A DNA stretch of 64,000 nt, taken from NCBI GenBank assembly GCA_001916965.1, contig MNTL01000047.1:87417-151416 (forward strand). Reading direction: 5' to 3'. The stretch is from Roseburia sp. CAG:10041_57. Its GTDB lineage: Bacteria > Bacillota > Clostridia > Lachnospirales > Lachnospiraceae. Below, one piece after another: positions 26,134 to 35,334 of the stretch (position 1 is its first letter; each line of letters begins with the position of its first letter). The notes under the pieces were generated by a model, which saw only the letters and a program-made list of their open reading frames with translations, was not told the origin of the DNA and searched no databases. The translations under genes were made by a program, and so were the position numbers.

Positions 26134-29100
26134 TTACTTATCTTCTGTTTTCTTTATCTTCTTTGTCTTTTTTACGGCTTTAGGTTTCTTAGGCTTTTTC
26201 TCCTTATTCCTGTGTCTGCCTGCAAGCTTCCTGATCAGAAGGAGTAAAAGAACAACAACGGCTGCGCATACAGCTATGATGATAATAATCTTCATTGTAT
26301 TGGAGCTTTCCTCTACAATGCAGAATGTACCAATTGCACCCTTCATGGCCGTCTGTAAATACTGTCCACGCACTTTACTGTCAACCTGCTGCCATTCACC
26401 ATCCAGATAGCTCCATACGGTTGCCTTTTTGTATGGATTCAGAAGACGTACAGCAAGTGTGTCAGCTCCTGTTACTGTTGTATTTTCCAGAGATACCTGA
26501 TATACGGTATAATCGTTCTTACCGGTAACTTCCTGTGGCACTACCTCATCTGAAATGGTAGTATGCAATACTGCATCTTCCGTGAAGACACCTTCTACCA
26601 GAACAAGTGCTTTCTTGTTATCTCCTTCATCAGATGCCAGCATGTTACTTGTGCTATCGCTTTGTACAACTGTTACATTATCCTTATATTCGCCTTCGAT
26701 TACAAGGTTGCCCGTCATAACCCGATCAGATACATCCGGCCATACTCCATAGCAATTGTCTTTTGCAGGCGCCTGTGGAAATGTCAGCTTCGACAGACTG
26801 TCACCATAAGCCAGTTCCTGAGTACCCAGATACATATCATCAATCTTGAAAGTAACTTTCAGATGCCAGAAATCAGTAGGCATACCTTCTACAGTAAGCA
26901 ATTCTTCATAAGTTATCGGCTCTGCGATTCCAATATAGCTGATATTATCAATACCATAGATGTCGTCACCTACATAATAGTTATTCGTTACTGTAGTGGT
27001 GCTGTCCTGCTCATCTTCATCATTCAGTGCGATCTGTCCGGCAATTGCCCCATACCGTGCCTTGGCGTCTGTGATGTTTACCATAGAATAGCAGTCCTTG
27101 ATATTCGTACCGTATCCGGCGATACCTCCTACGTTATTACCGCCGGTCAGGTTACACAATGCATAACTGTTCCTGATCAGTGAAAGTGACTGTCCACATA
27201 TACCACCTACATAATCGCCTTCCGTACTCTCTACAGCACCATAGCCCTTACAATCTGTAATAACACCATATTTCATATATCCGGCAATACCGCCTGCACC
27301 ATCTTTCTTGGATGTTACATAGCCCTGATTCGTGCTGCCATTAATAATACACATTGTAGTATAGCTGTCACCCAGAGAGAAATCTGTGCTTCCTGCTGCA
27401 TTATCCTCAGGATCTTCTTCATCAATCGCCATTGATCCTGCTATACCACCTACATTAATATCGCCCTGTACAATACCCTTATTTGTGCTGTTATCTACAC
27501 GACCGGTCGTTGCTGTCTCAATCTCTTCATCGGAGACATCAGAGTAGAAGCTCTTCTCATCATTGATATTATCCAGGTTGTCAATCTTATCTATAAACAG
27601 GTTAAAGACTACGTTCAACTGGTCATTCACTGCTTCCAGGTCATGATTTACCTTGTCTGAATAATTCGCTGCATGATCGCTGATTGCCTTGATACTGTCT
27701 GACATACCTCTCAGCTGTGTATGCAGCGTATCCATATTATCATCGAACTCATCACCCAGCTTGGAGAAGTTCAAATCAGACTGACCATTCAGATAATTTA
27801 CAATTCCTCTAGCTCCGGATGCTGCACTCTTTAAGCTGTCAATGATGCTCTGTACATGCTTGGAAGCCGTATCCAAGTCATCATGGGCTGCACTGGCTGC
27901 ATCTTTGATATATGGAGCTTCAATACTTGCGATCAATGCAAGATCACTTAAAATCTCTGATGCTGCTGTTCCTGCCTCTGATGTATAATCCATCAGATTG
28001 GATACCTCGTTCATCAGGTCTTTCTTCTCATCAGAAGTCAGGCTGTTCCAGTCCTTCACAGTACCATCATCATCTGTAATAATCTGCCGGATCTTATCTA
28101 CTGACATGCTGATATCATTAGATTTACCATTGAGAGTTCCTGCATTGGCATTGATTCTATCCAGAGCATCCTGTGTTGCATCATTCTGATTCTGCTTCTG
28201 GAATGTAATCTGTACAGATGCAGGTTCTGCATCACTCTTCAAATAGAATTCATAAGTCCATGTACCGGCAGATGCCTTACCCATGGAAATGGTATTTCCA
28301 TTTTTGTCCTTCACAATAGGGGTTGAAGATACTGTATAACCGGAGTCGGGTGTTACTTTCAGTGTTACCTTCGTATCATTACCACCTGTGTATGCTGCGT
28401 CTCCGCCTGCATTGGAAGTCACCATCAGCTGTATCGGTTCATATTCTGCCGTAACTTCCACATCCTCTGCCGGCATGGTAAATGTATATCTCTTGGACTC
28501 TGTCTGATAAGATACCGCTGTGCCGGATACCGTCTTAACAGAAAGTGATTTCAGTCTGTAACCATTTCCTGTGGCACTGACCAGATATATCTCATCTCCC
28601 GGTTCTGCACTGGATGAGCCGGCTGTGATCACGCCACCAGTTCCTGATGTACAGGTAATGTCCTTTGTATCAGCAGACTTCGTGAAGCTGCCGTATACAC
28701 GTAAAGCTACACTTGAACTCTTTGTTAAAAGATATCGGTAACTGTCTCCTTCCTGTGTCATATCAGCTTTTGAAACAGACGAAAGCCGGCTGTATCCACC
28801 TGAGATTACTTCACTGACTATTAAACAGTCACTATCAGGAACTTCATATCCTGAATTCGGTGTCATAACAACATTATACTGTTCTCCACTGGCTGCACTT
28901 CTGGTCACAGTCACTGTACCGCCTACTGTAGATTCTGCATACACAAGAGAAGTATCCGTAGTATCACCAGAATATTCAAATGTCACTTCTACTGATACGT
29001 CTGCATCAGGCATAGTAAATGTATATTCGCCGGCATTGGCTGAGGATGCTGTAGCTGTTGATCCATTATAAGTAACTGCTTTTACCTTATAATTATAGGC

Positions 29101-31041
29101 TGCTACCGTATGCACTGTAACGGTATCTCCTGCTGCCGCCTGCTGGCTTTCCACGGTCACTATACCGCCAGTTCCTGACACTGGTGTCACTTTATGGGTG
29201 TTGGACTTTTTATTGAATTGTCCTTCGACAATGACCGGCTTATTCCCGGATATGTAAGCAGAACGGCTCACCGTTGCTTTATTATTACTGTCCAGTGCAA
29301 CAGAAGTACCACCTATACTTACACTGTTTCCAACCAATTCATAGCCATTATATGCTTCTGCCTGAATCTCTACCTGTCCGTTGGACTTCTCGCTTACAGT
29401 AATGTTACCACCTGCATTGGACTTCGCCAGAAATGCTCCTGTATAAGTGTAAACAGCAGATACAAGCACATTTTCTTCCGGCATTGTAAAAGTATAGGTA
29501 TCAGAAGCTGTCTGATTCGTAGTGATGCTCTTGCCATTTGCATCTGTTACAGACAGCCCATTTAATTCATATCCGTTATCCGGCTTTACCGTAAGTGTAA
29601 CCAGTGTTCCCTCATTCGGATTCACATTATCTGAGCTTACGCTTCCACCTACACTGGAGGTTACTGACAATCTGCGGTAATCTGTCTCATTATAAGTTGA
29701 AGAAGACATTTTATCCGATATATTCAGATCTTCATTGAGCTTCTTGAGTGCATTATTCAGATCAGTCAGAGAATTGCCTGCTGCATCTGTATTATCCATA
29801 ATGCCAGGCAGCATATCCAGAACACTTTCCATACGGTCTGTCAGACTGTTGACCTGATCAATATTATTGTCTGCAAAGCTGGACAGTCTGTCGGATAATG
29901 TATCGCTCTGGTCAATCACTGCATCTGAATAATTCTTCAATACATCTACATCATTCTGAATTACATTGGTTCCTTCTTTCATGTCATCCAGTGTCTGCTG
30001 TACCAGATCATGCAGCTTGTTCACAGCATCACGGATGGATTCTGCTGCATCAACCTCAATATATGGCTCCATCTGTCCAACGATACCGCCTATGTCTTTT
30101 CTTCCATATACAGTACCATGGTTGGTACATAACGCTACAACACCAGACTGTCTGCCTACGATACCACCTATATTGTAACCTGTATGTTCATAACCAACCT
30201 TACCTACATTGGTGCATCTCATGATCACACCCTTGGAAAAGCCGACAATACCACCAGTATCCACACCACTGGCAACCTTCACATCTGTCTCATTCTCACG
30301 GATATTCTGCAGGATATCGACACTGATCTCGTCATCCTCTTCTACCCACTGGGAATTATTATTGATATTCGCATAGTTAGAACAGTTATCTACTGTACCA
30401 AAATTCTTACCTACGATACCACCTGTATAATAATAGCCGGTTACTGTTCCTTTGGCTGTACAGCGCTGAACTGTACCCGTTCCTTCATTAATGCCTACGA
30501 TTCCAGCTGTCTCATACTTGCCTTCTACCAGTCCCTGAAAAGTACAGTCACGGATCGTACCCCTGTTAATGCCACATATGGCACCGATGCATTGTTTCTC
30601 ATCTTCTGAGGTCACATTACCAGACAGATACAAATTCTCAACAATACCGCCCTCTTCTACATAACGGAAGAAGCCTGTTACATAACCATTGCCATTATAT
30701 CGGTAGTTGGTTATCTTATGTCCATTACCTTTGAATACACCTCTGAATACCGGTATATTTAAAAAATCTGAACCTGCAAGATCAATATCCTGTGTAAGTT
30801 CAATGATCTTATTTCTCGACCATTCATCTATATGGCAGTTCTCTGCCAGTTCTTCCAGATCTTTGACAGATGATATCTGTATTGTTTCCATCTGCCCATC
30901 TGCATCATCCTGCGTCTGTTCCTCCTGCGTGGTCTTAGCCATGACAGGATATACAGGTATCAGCGTACCCGCCATCACAAGTGCCAGGGAATAGGCACAT
31001 ATCCTTGTGAAAAATAATTTACTGATTATCTTCTTTTTCAT
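26134..31041 (-). CDS. Large membrane-anchored surface protein with GLUG, coiled-coil and InlB-like repeats
   Basis: Extracellular protein of about 1635 residues. Order: signal peptide (1-36); first block of GLUG repeats (about 110-325, repeated G-GIVG/C units); helical coiled-coil stretch (335-445); six beta repeats of about 70-80 residues of the divergent InlB B-repeat type (458-952; NAGG and GYxL landmarks, several ending in YTFTMP); a second helical stretch (955-1160); second GLUG block (1188-1360); a beta domain; one TM helix (about 1585-1604); and a Lys-rich cytoplasmic tail. It overlaps the MMPL transporter gene by 23 bases. GGAGAGGAGG lies before the ATG at 31041. It may be an adhesin or partner of the transporter; no catalytic motif was seen. 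Confidence 0.85.
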   Translation of the reverse strand: MKKKIISKLFFTRICAYSLALVMAGTLIPVYPVMAKTTQEEQTQDDADGQMETIQISSVKDLEELAENCHIDEWSRNKIIELTQDIDLAGSDFLNIPVFRGVFKGNGHKITNYRYNGNGYVTGFFRYVEEGGIVENLYLSGNVTSEDEKQCIGAICGINRGTIRDCTFQGLVEGKYETAGIVGINEGTGTVQRCTAKGTVTGYYYTGGIVGKNFGTVDNCSNYANINNNSQWVEEDDEISVDILQNIRENETDVKVASGVDTGGIVGFSKGVIMRCTNVGKVGYEHTGYNIGGIVGRQSGVVALCTNHGTVYGRKDIGGIVGQMEPYIEVDAAESIRDAVNKLHDLVQQTLDDMKEGTNVIQNDVDVLKNYSDAVIDQSDTLSDRLSSFADNNIDQVNSLTDRMESVLDMLPGIMDNTDAAGNSLTDLNNALKKLNEDLNISDKMSSSTYNETDYRRLSVTSSVGGSVSSDNVNPNEGTLVTLTVKPDNGYELNGLSVTDANGKSITTNQTASDTYTFTMPEENVLVSAVYTYTGAFLAKSNAGGNITVSEKSNGQVEIQAEAYNGYELVGNSVSIGGTSVALDSNNKATVSRSAYISGNKPVIVEGQFNKKSNTHKVTPVSGTGGIVTVESQQAAAGDTVTVHTVAAYNYKVKAVTYNGSTATASSANAGEYTFTMPDADVSVEVTFEYSGDTTDTSLVYAESTVGGTVTVTRSAASGEQYNVVMTPNSGYEVPDSDCLIVSEVISGGYSRLSSVSKADMTQEGDSYRYLLTKSSSVALRVYGSFTKSADTKDITCTSGTGGVITAGSSSAEPGDEIYLVSATGNGYRLKSLSVKTVSGTAVSYQTESKRYTFTMPAEDVEVTAEYEPIQLMVTSNAGGDAAYTGGNDTKVTLKVTPDSGYTVSSTPIVKDKNGNTISMGKASAGTWTYEFYLKSDAEPASVQITFQKQNQNDATQDALDRINANAGTLNGKSNDISMSVDKIRQIITDDDGTVKDWNSLTSDEKKDLMNEVSNLMDYTSEAGTAASEILSDLALIASIEAPYIKDAASAAHDDLDTASKHVQSIIDSLKSAASGARGIVNYLNGQSDLNFSKLGDEFDDNMDTLHTQLRGMSDSIKAISDHAANYSDKVNHDLEAVNDQLNVVFNLFIDKIDNLDNINDEKSFYSDVSDEEIETATTGRVDNSTNKGIVQGDINVGGIAGSMAIDEEDPEDNAAGSTDFSLGDSYTTMCIINGSTNQGYVTSKKDGAGGIAGYMKYGVITDCKGYGAVESTEGDYVGGICGQSLSLIRNSYALCNLTGGNNVGGIAGYGTNIKDCYSMVNITDAKARYGAIAGQIALNDEDEQDSTTTVTNNYYVGDDIYGIDNISYIGIAEPITYEELLTVEGMPTDFWHLKVTFKIDDMYLGTQELAYGDSLSKLTFPQAPAKDNCYGVWPDVSDRVMTGNLVIEGEYKDNVTVVQSDSTSNMLASDEGDNKKALVLVEGVFTEDAVLHTTISDEVVPQEVTGKNDYTVYQVSLENTTVTGADTLAVRLLNPYKKATVWSYLDGEWQQVDSKVRGQYLQTAMKGAIGTFCIVEESSNTMKIIIIIAVCAAVVVLLLLLIRKLAGRHRNKEKKPKKPKAVKKTKKIKKTEDK

Positions 31042-33535
31042 CAATCAGTGCCTCCTCTCCTTCTTCTATATGGGCAGCATCCGCCAGTTCCTGACCATCT
31101 AACTGCTCAATCTTGCCAATCTTGACAAGGGCATTTACATCACCTTTGATAACACCATGGATTTCACAGGAAACAATACCATTAATCTGACCCTGTACAT
31201 AACCATCCACCCTGACAAGCCCTGAGGTTTTCTCCATTTTAACCGGAACAGATACCTTAAAGGATGTACGGTCAATGACTTTTTCACCTAATAACAGAAT
31301 CTGCGGCAGAACGAACATAACAAGCAAAATAGAAATAATCGTTCCCCGTCCAAGACACTGTCCGATACCACAGATAGCACCATCTGATGACATCTGACCA
31401 ATCAATACACCGGCAAGTACCATCATAGAACCTGACGTTATGATAGTCGGGAAAGCAAAGTTCATGGTTTCTATGATTGCATCCTTCTTGGACATCTTAT
31501 CCTTTAATTCCATATATCTTCCTGAGATAACGATTGCATAGTCGATATTGGCACCCATCTGAATAGAACTTACAATCAGGTAGCTCATGAAGAACAGGTT
31601 GTTATGCTGTAATGCCGGGAATGCAAAGTTAATCCAGATAGCACCCTGAATAACCAGAATCAGAAGTATGGGCATACCTGCTGACTGGAAGGTAAACAGC
31701 AATACGACTAATACCGCCAGAATAGATACCACATTAACGACCTTATTATCAATCTGGAATGTCTTATATAAATCATACTGGCTGGTTGAATCACCAGGAA
31801 TCAGAATCGTTCCATCATAATATTTCTCAGACATGGTATGCATTTCATCCAGGAATGCAAATGTCTCATCGCCCTCTTCAGGTAATGTCAGATATACAAG
31901 AATACGGCTGTAATCCGCACCCTGCAGCTGATCCAGCGCAATCTGCATCTTCTCATGGGCATCCTCTAATGTATCATGCATATCATCATCCAATGTCACG
32001 TAACCTTCATCTACTTCATCATACAGGAACATGAACATATCAATCAGAGGCACACTATAAGAGGAGATACCATTCACAATCTTGGCATAATTCTCATCAT
32101 TCACCGCATACGCCATATAAAGCAGCTCTGAAACCTCGTAATCCAGTTCCAGAAGCTCTGAGAAATCTCTTGCCGTCAGCTTATCTGTCAGCATGTAACC
32201 ATCCATTGCCTCTGTGTTGGCAAGTCCCTGACAGTAATCAACCTCTGTCCTTGCTTCCAGGTCATTAATCAGCTTGCGCTCTTTCTCATAATCACCGGCA
32301 GGGATGACCAATGCTACCATATTGGTATCACCGAAACTCTCAGCAATCAATTCATCTGCAAGCTGCTGGTCATTCTGTACAGGTGTCTCAATCTGTGAAT
32401 AACCATATACGAAAGGACACTTGGACTGGAATATGTATGCTACAATGATCAATGCCACAAACAAGGGAGGCACGATTAGTCTGGTATGATATGCAAATTT
32501 ACCCACAAAAGGAATCTTTGGCACGAAATTCTTATGTTTCGTCTTATCCATTGCCTTACCAAATAACATCAGAAGTCCCGGCATCAGCAGGAATACTGCA
32601 ATCAAGCTCAAAATGACTGCCTTGATCAGACAGATTGCCATATCACGCCCAATACCATACTGCATGAACATCATGGCAACCAGACCACCAATCGTTGTCA
32701 AAGAACTGGAGCAGATCTCAGGAATCGCCTTACTAAGAGCTACAATATCAGCTTCCCTGATAGGCAATGTCTCATGTTCCTCCTTGTATCTGTTACAAAA
32801 AATAACAGCATAGTCAATGGATAATGCCAGCTGCAGTACAACCGTTACTGAATTAGATACGAATGAGATTGTACCAAGCAGGAAGTTCGTGCCCATTGAC
32901 AAAGCTGCGGCTGCAACAAAAGTCAACAGTAATACAGGAACTTCAGCGTAAGTCTGTGATGTGAAGATTAACACCGTCACTACAATGATTGCAACCAGTA
33001 CACTAATCGTATTCATCTCGGATTCAATCTGCTCTGCCGATGCATCACCCATGGAAGTAGATACATAGATATCATATCCATCCAGACTCTCTTCTATCTC
33101 TTCCAGACCCTGAAGCGCCCTGTCATCGGTTTCTTCATATTTAAAAGTAATGGAATACAGTGCCGAGAAATTATTGAAATAATTCTCCGTACTGTCAAAA
33201 TCCAGCATAATGACATCATCTCTTGCCTCGATATCATCTGCAATATCCTGTGCTTCATCATATGTGATGTTCGCTACCATTACCTTGGCAGAACCATAAG
33301 TAATAAACTGTTCTTCCATTAAGTCAAGACCCTGACTGGTCTCTGTCGTATCAGGCAAATATGCTGACAAGGAGTTCTCTACCTTGACCCAGCCCATTGC
33401 AACGACCGAGAATATAATCAATATTCCGAACAATAAGAAGAACAGGTTTCTTCTGTCTACAATAAAGGTCGCTACCTTTATCATAAAATTACCGTCCTGC
33501 TCCAGGCTTTCCTTTTCTTTTTTAGACACGTACAT
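31019..33535 (-). CDS. MMPL/RND-family membrane transporter
   Basis: Large polytopic transporter of 838 residues, MMPL branch of RND. Two repeats of one TM helix, a large extracellular domain and five TM helices; proton-relay type SIDYAVIFCNRY (about 235-250) and NIDYAVIVSGRY (about 640-650) elements mark both halves. It probably exports lipids or hydrophobic compounds. The C-terminal about 75 residues are unusual: alternating G/V/I repeats (GYVQGQINGIV, GVIKGDVNALVKIG) like a short bactofilin-type beta-helix, then an acidic tail. Start choice is uncertain between ATG 33535 and an internal ATG 17 codons later. It is co-transcribed with the surface protein, whose start overlaps its stop. Confidence 0.88.
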   Translation of the reverse strand: MYVSKKEKESLEQDGNFMIKVATFIVDRRNLFFLLFGILIIFSVVAMGWVKVENSLSAYLPDTTETSQGLDLMEEQFITYGSAKVMVANITYDEAQDIADDIEARDDVIMLDFDSTENYFNNFSALYSITFKYEETDDRALQGLEEIEESLDGYDIYVSTSMGDASAEQIESEMNTISVLVAIIVVTVLIFTSQTYAEVPVLLLTFVAAAALSMGTNFLLGTISFVSNSVTVVLQLALSIDYAVIFCNRYKEEHETLPIREADIVALSKAIPEICSSSLTTIGGLVAMMFMQYGIGRDMAICLIKAVILSLIAVFLLMPGLLMLFGKAMDKTKHKNFVPKIPFVGKFAYHTRLIVPPLFVALIIVAYIFQSKCPFVYGYSQIETPVQNDQQLADELIAESFGDTNMVALVIPAGDYEKERKLINDLEARTEVDYCQGLANTEAMDGYMLTDKLTARDFSELLELDYEVSELLYMAYAVNDENYAKIVNGISSYSVPLIDMFMFLYDEVDEGYVTLDDDMHDTLEDAHEKMQIALDQLQGADYSRILVYLTLPEEGDETFAFLDEMHTMSEKYYDGTILIPGDSTSQYDLYKTFQIDNKVVNVVSILAVLVVLLFTFQSAGMPILLILVIQGAIWINFAFPALQHNNLFFMSYLIVSSIQMGANIDYAIVISGRYMELKDKMSKKDAIIETMNFAFPTIITSGSMMVLAGVLIGQMSSDGAICGIGQCLGRGTIISILLVMFVLPQILLLGEKVIDRTSFKVSVPVKMEKTSGLVRVDGYVQGQINGIVSCEIHGVIKGDVNALVKIGKIEQLDGQELADAAHIEEGEEALIDEKEDNQ

Positions 33536-33544
33536 CTCTCCCTT

Positions 33545-33561
33545 TTTACAAAATTTGTAAA
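33545..33561. promoter_or_regulatory. Palindromic operator candidate upstream of the MMPL gene
   Basis: TTTACAAA-A-TTTGTAAA, perfect 8-bp arms around one base, between the promoter and the ribosome site of the transporter gene. The size and AT-rich form resemble TetR-type operators; no TetR gene is adjacent, so the regulator is unknown. Confidence 0.5.
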
Positions 33562-33607
33562 TTTAACCCATATTAGTGTAGCACATTTTTATTGAAAAAA
33601 ACTGAAA

Positions 33608-33636
33608 ATTATATAAATTTTATCTAAAACCGTCAA
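33608..33636 (-). promoter_or_regulatory. Promoter of the MMPL-surface protein operon
   Basis: Minus strand: TTGACG (33631-33636), 17-base spacer, perfect TATAAT (33608-33613), immediately after the terminator of the preceding gene. Confidence 0.65.
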
Positions 33637-33639
33637 TTT

Positions 33640-33675
33640 AAAAAAGAAGTGCCATATTACGCTTTAGCACTTCTT
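33640..33675 (-). terminator. Intrinsic terminator overlapping the esterase stop
   Basis: Minus strand: AAGAAGTGC/GCACTTCTT, 9-bp stem whose first arm is the last codons of the esterase, followed by a T-run. It ends the larE-proX-esterase transcript. Confidence 0.8.
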
Positions 33676-34752
33676 ATTCAGCGAATTGATTTTAGCAGTC
33701 ACTTCTTTGGCTGCCCTTATATGTGTCAGCTTACTTGGATGCCAGTCTGCGCCGTAGCCTGCTTCATCGGTATGAGGTTCAATATGCAGTGCAGTAATGC
33801 GCTCATCCCCTGTCTTTTGGCGATATAATTCTACTGCCTTTTGCACATACGGATATAATCTGTCTGTCATGATACCATAGACGCAAAGTATATATGCCCC
33901 CGGATTGTGACTGTGCACCTGCTGTATGAACTGTGCATAGCAGGCCGCATACTCCTCCTGCCTCTGTGCAATGTCTTTACAGTAGCTGTCATCATTGGTA
34001 CCCAGATTAATCACCACAAAATCTGGACAAAATCTGTCAAAATCCCATTTCTGCAGTGTAACAGCCACTCCATCCACCTTGCCTCTTGAATACCCGGTAT
34101 CCTCGTATTTATCAGGCACAAGCTCTGTCAGCCGCTTCTCATCTGTCTCCGTGTACCCTGAAATAATTCCATAACCACTATAAGATACCATACTGTAATC
34201 TGCATCAAGGCTCTGTGCCGTCAGATATGCATAGGAAGCTGTCTCATCCTCCGTTGCCGTAGAGAAATGATGCTCCGGATCATTATCATCCACGCCATAT
34301 CCGCAGGTAATGGAATCTCCAATAAACTCAAGCTTTAACGGCTTGTCCGGTGTCGGACTGATAACATCTGTATCAGCCATTACAAATTCCTGTATCCCGA
34401 CAATGGAATGCGGAGCTTCTGACAGTTTCACAATACGAACCGTAATCTCCTGTGGCTTGTCACTTCTCCAGACACAGTACGTTTTCTGCGGAACTTCAAG
34501 CCGCTCATCTATGATACGTTCATTATTCACATATACAGCGATTCTTGCATAATCGACATCCTGCTGAGTCTTAATCTTCTCGTATTGCTGCGTTTCCAGC
34601 TTCGTCACGTCATCTCCAGCCAATACCACATCCAGAGAAGCTCCTCTGTACGTGAACTCTGCTCCGCTTCCTGATAAAGCACACCATATCGTGCCACTAT
34701 CATCCGCAATCGTACGACCAATATATTTGATTCTTGCATCTGCTGCTCTCAT
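33664..34752 (-). CDS. CE2-type SGNH/GDSL carbohydrate esterase
   Basis: Probable acetyl esterase acting on acetylated carbohydrates. The 362-residue protein has an N-terminal jelly-roll domain (about 1-120) and a C-terminal SGNH hydrolase domain: Ser in GDSITCGYG (about 148), Asn in NLGTND, and His in ADWHPSKLTH. This two-domain order is that of family CE2. No signal peptide is seen, so it is likely cytoplasmic and deacetylates imported oligosaccharides, fitting GH51 and GH35 enzymes in the window. GGGAAGG lies upstream of the ATG. It is last in the larE-proX-esterase run. Confidence 0.88.
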   Translation of the reverse strand: MRAADARIKYIGRTIADDSGTIWCALSGSGAEFTYRGASLDVVLAGDDVTKLETQQYEKIKTQQDVDYARIAVYVNNERIIDERLEVPQKTYCVWRSDKPQEITVRIVKLSEAPHSIVGIQEFVMADTDVISPTPDKPLKLEFIGDSITCGYGVDDNDPEHHFSTATEDETASYAYLTAQSLDADYSMVSYSGYGIISGYTETDEKRLTELVPDKYEDTGYSRGKVDGVAVTLQKWDFDRFCPDFVVINLGTNDDSYCKDIAQRQEEYAACYAQFIQQVHSHNPGAYILCVYGIMTDRLYPYVQKAVELYRQKTGDERITALHIEPHTDEAGYGADWHPSKLTHIRAAKEVTAKINSLNKKC

Positions 34753-34790
34753 TTACTGCTTACCTTCCCTTTCCAGCCAACTGTGAAACA

Positions 34791-34865
34791 TTATTCTCCC
34801 GTTAAATGAACTGTTATCATGTCATGGTGTACTGCCGGAAGAAACCGTTCAAATACATCCTTCGT
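34791..34865 (-). pseudogene. Out-of-frame C-terminal remnant of the ProX gene
   Basis: In the frame shifted by one base relative to the intact part, codons from 34865 to the TAA at 34791-34793 encode a 24-residue stretch TKDVFERFLPAVHHD... that is the expected C-terminus of the ProX/YbaK family. This shows that one extra base near 34865-34866 (GGAACG instead of GGACG) splits the gene. Confidence 0.75.
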
Positions 34866-35334
34866 TCCGCATCTTCAGGCTGGATGTATTAATGCATGGA
34901 TGACATCCGAGATATTCTCCCTTCAATACATCCTCATCTACCAGCAGCTGCACTGCATTCTCTTTATCATTCATAAGTCCCATAATACTTACTGAACCCG
35001 GTGTAATATCCAGAAGTCTCTCCATATCCTCCGGTGATGCAAAAGACAGTCTTGCACTGTTAATCTGGCTGGACAGCTCCTTCGTCTTGAATGGTTTATC
35101 CCCTGGCATCATAAGCAGATAGAAGTTTGTCTTTTGCCGGTTGCACAGGAAAAGATTCTTGCATATCGTAACCTGTAAGATTGCATCAATCTCATTACAT
35201 GCTTCCATTGTATCTGTCTGTTCATGGTCTGTTCTTACATATTCTATACCCAGTGAATCCAACAGGTCATATACTCTGATCTCTTTATCCAGTCTGCCTT
35301 GTGTATCCTCTGGTCTGCCCTTATATAATTCCAT
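34849..35334 (-). CDS. proX: Prolyl-tRNA deacylase ProX (YbaK-like), C-terminally frameshifted
   Basis: Trans-editing deacylase of the YbaK/ProX family that clears Ala mischarged on tRNA-Pro. Family features: start MELYKGRPED, the CKNLFLCNRQKTNFYLLMMP core with the catalytic-region Lys, and GCHPCINTSSLKM near the end. The reading frame then stops after a foreign NEGCI tail at 161 residues instead of the usual about 180; the missing 24 residues exist in the next frame. Since the lost part is a C-terminal helix, some activity may remain. AAGGAG lies 8 bases upstream; the start ATG shares one base with the larE stop. A sequencing error is also possible. Confidence 0.85.
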   Translation of the reverse strand: MELYKGRPEDTQGRLDKEIRVYDLLDSLGIEYVRTDHEQTDTMEACNEIDAILQVTICKNLFLCNRQKTNFYLLMMPGDKPFKTKELSSQINSARLSFASPEDMERLLDITPGSVSIMGLMNDKENAVQLLVDEDVLKGEYLGCHPCINTSSLKMRNEGCI

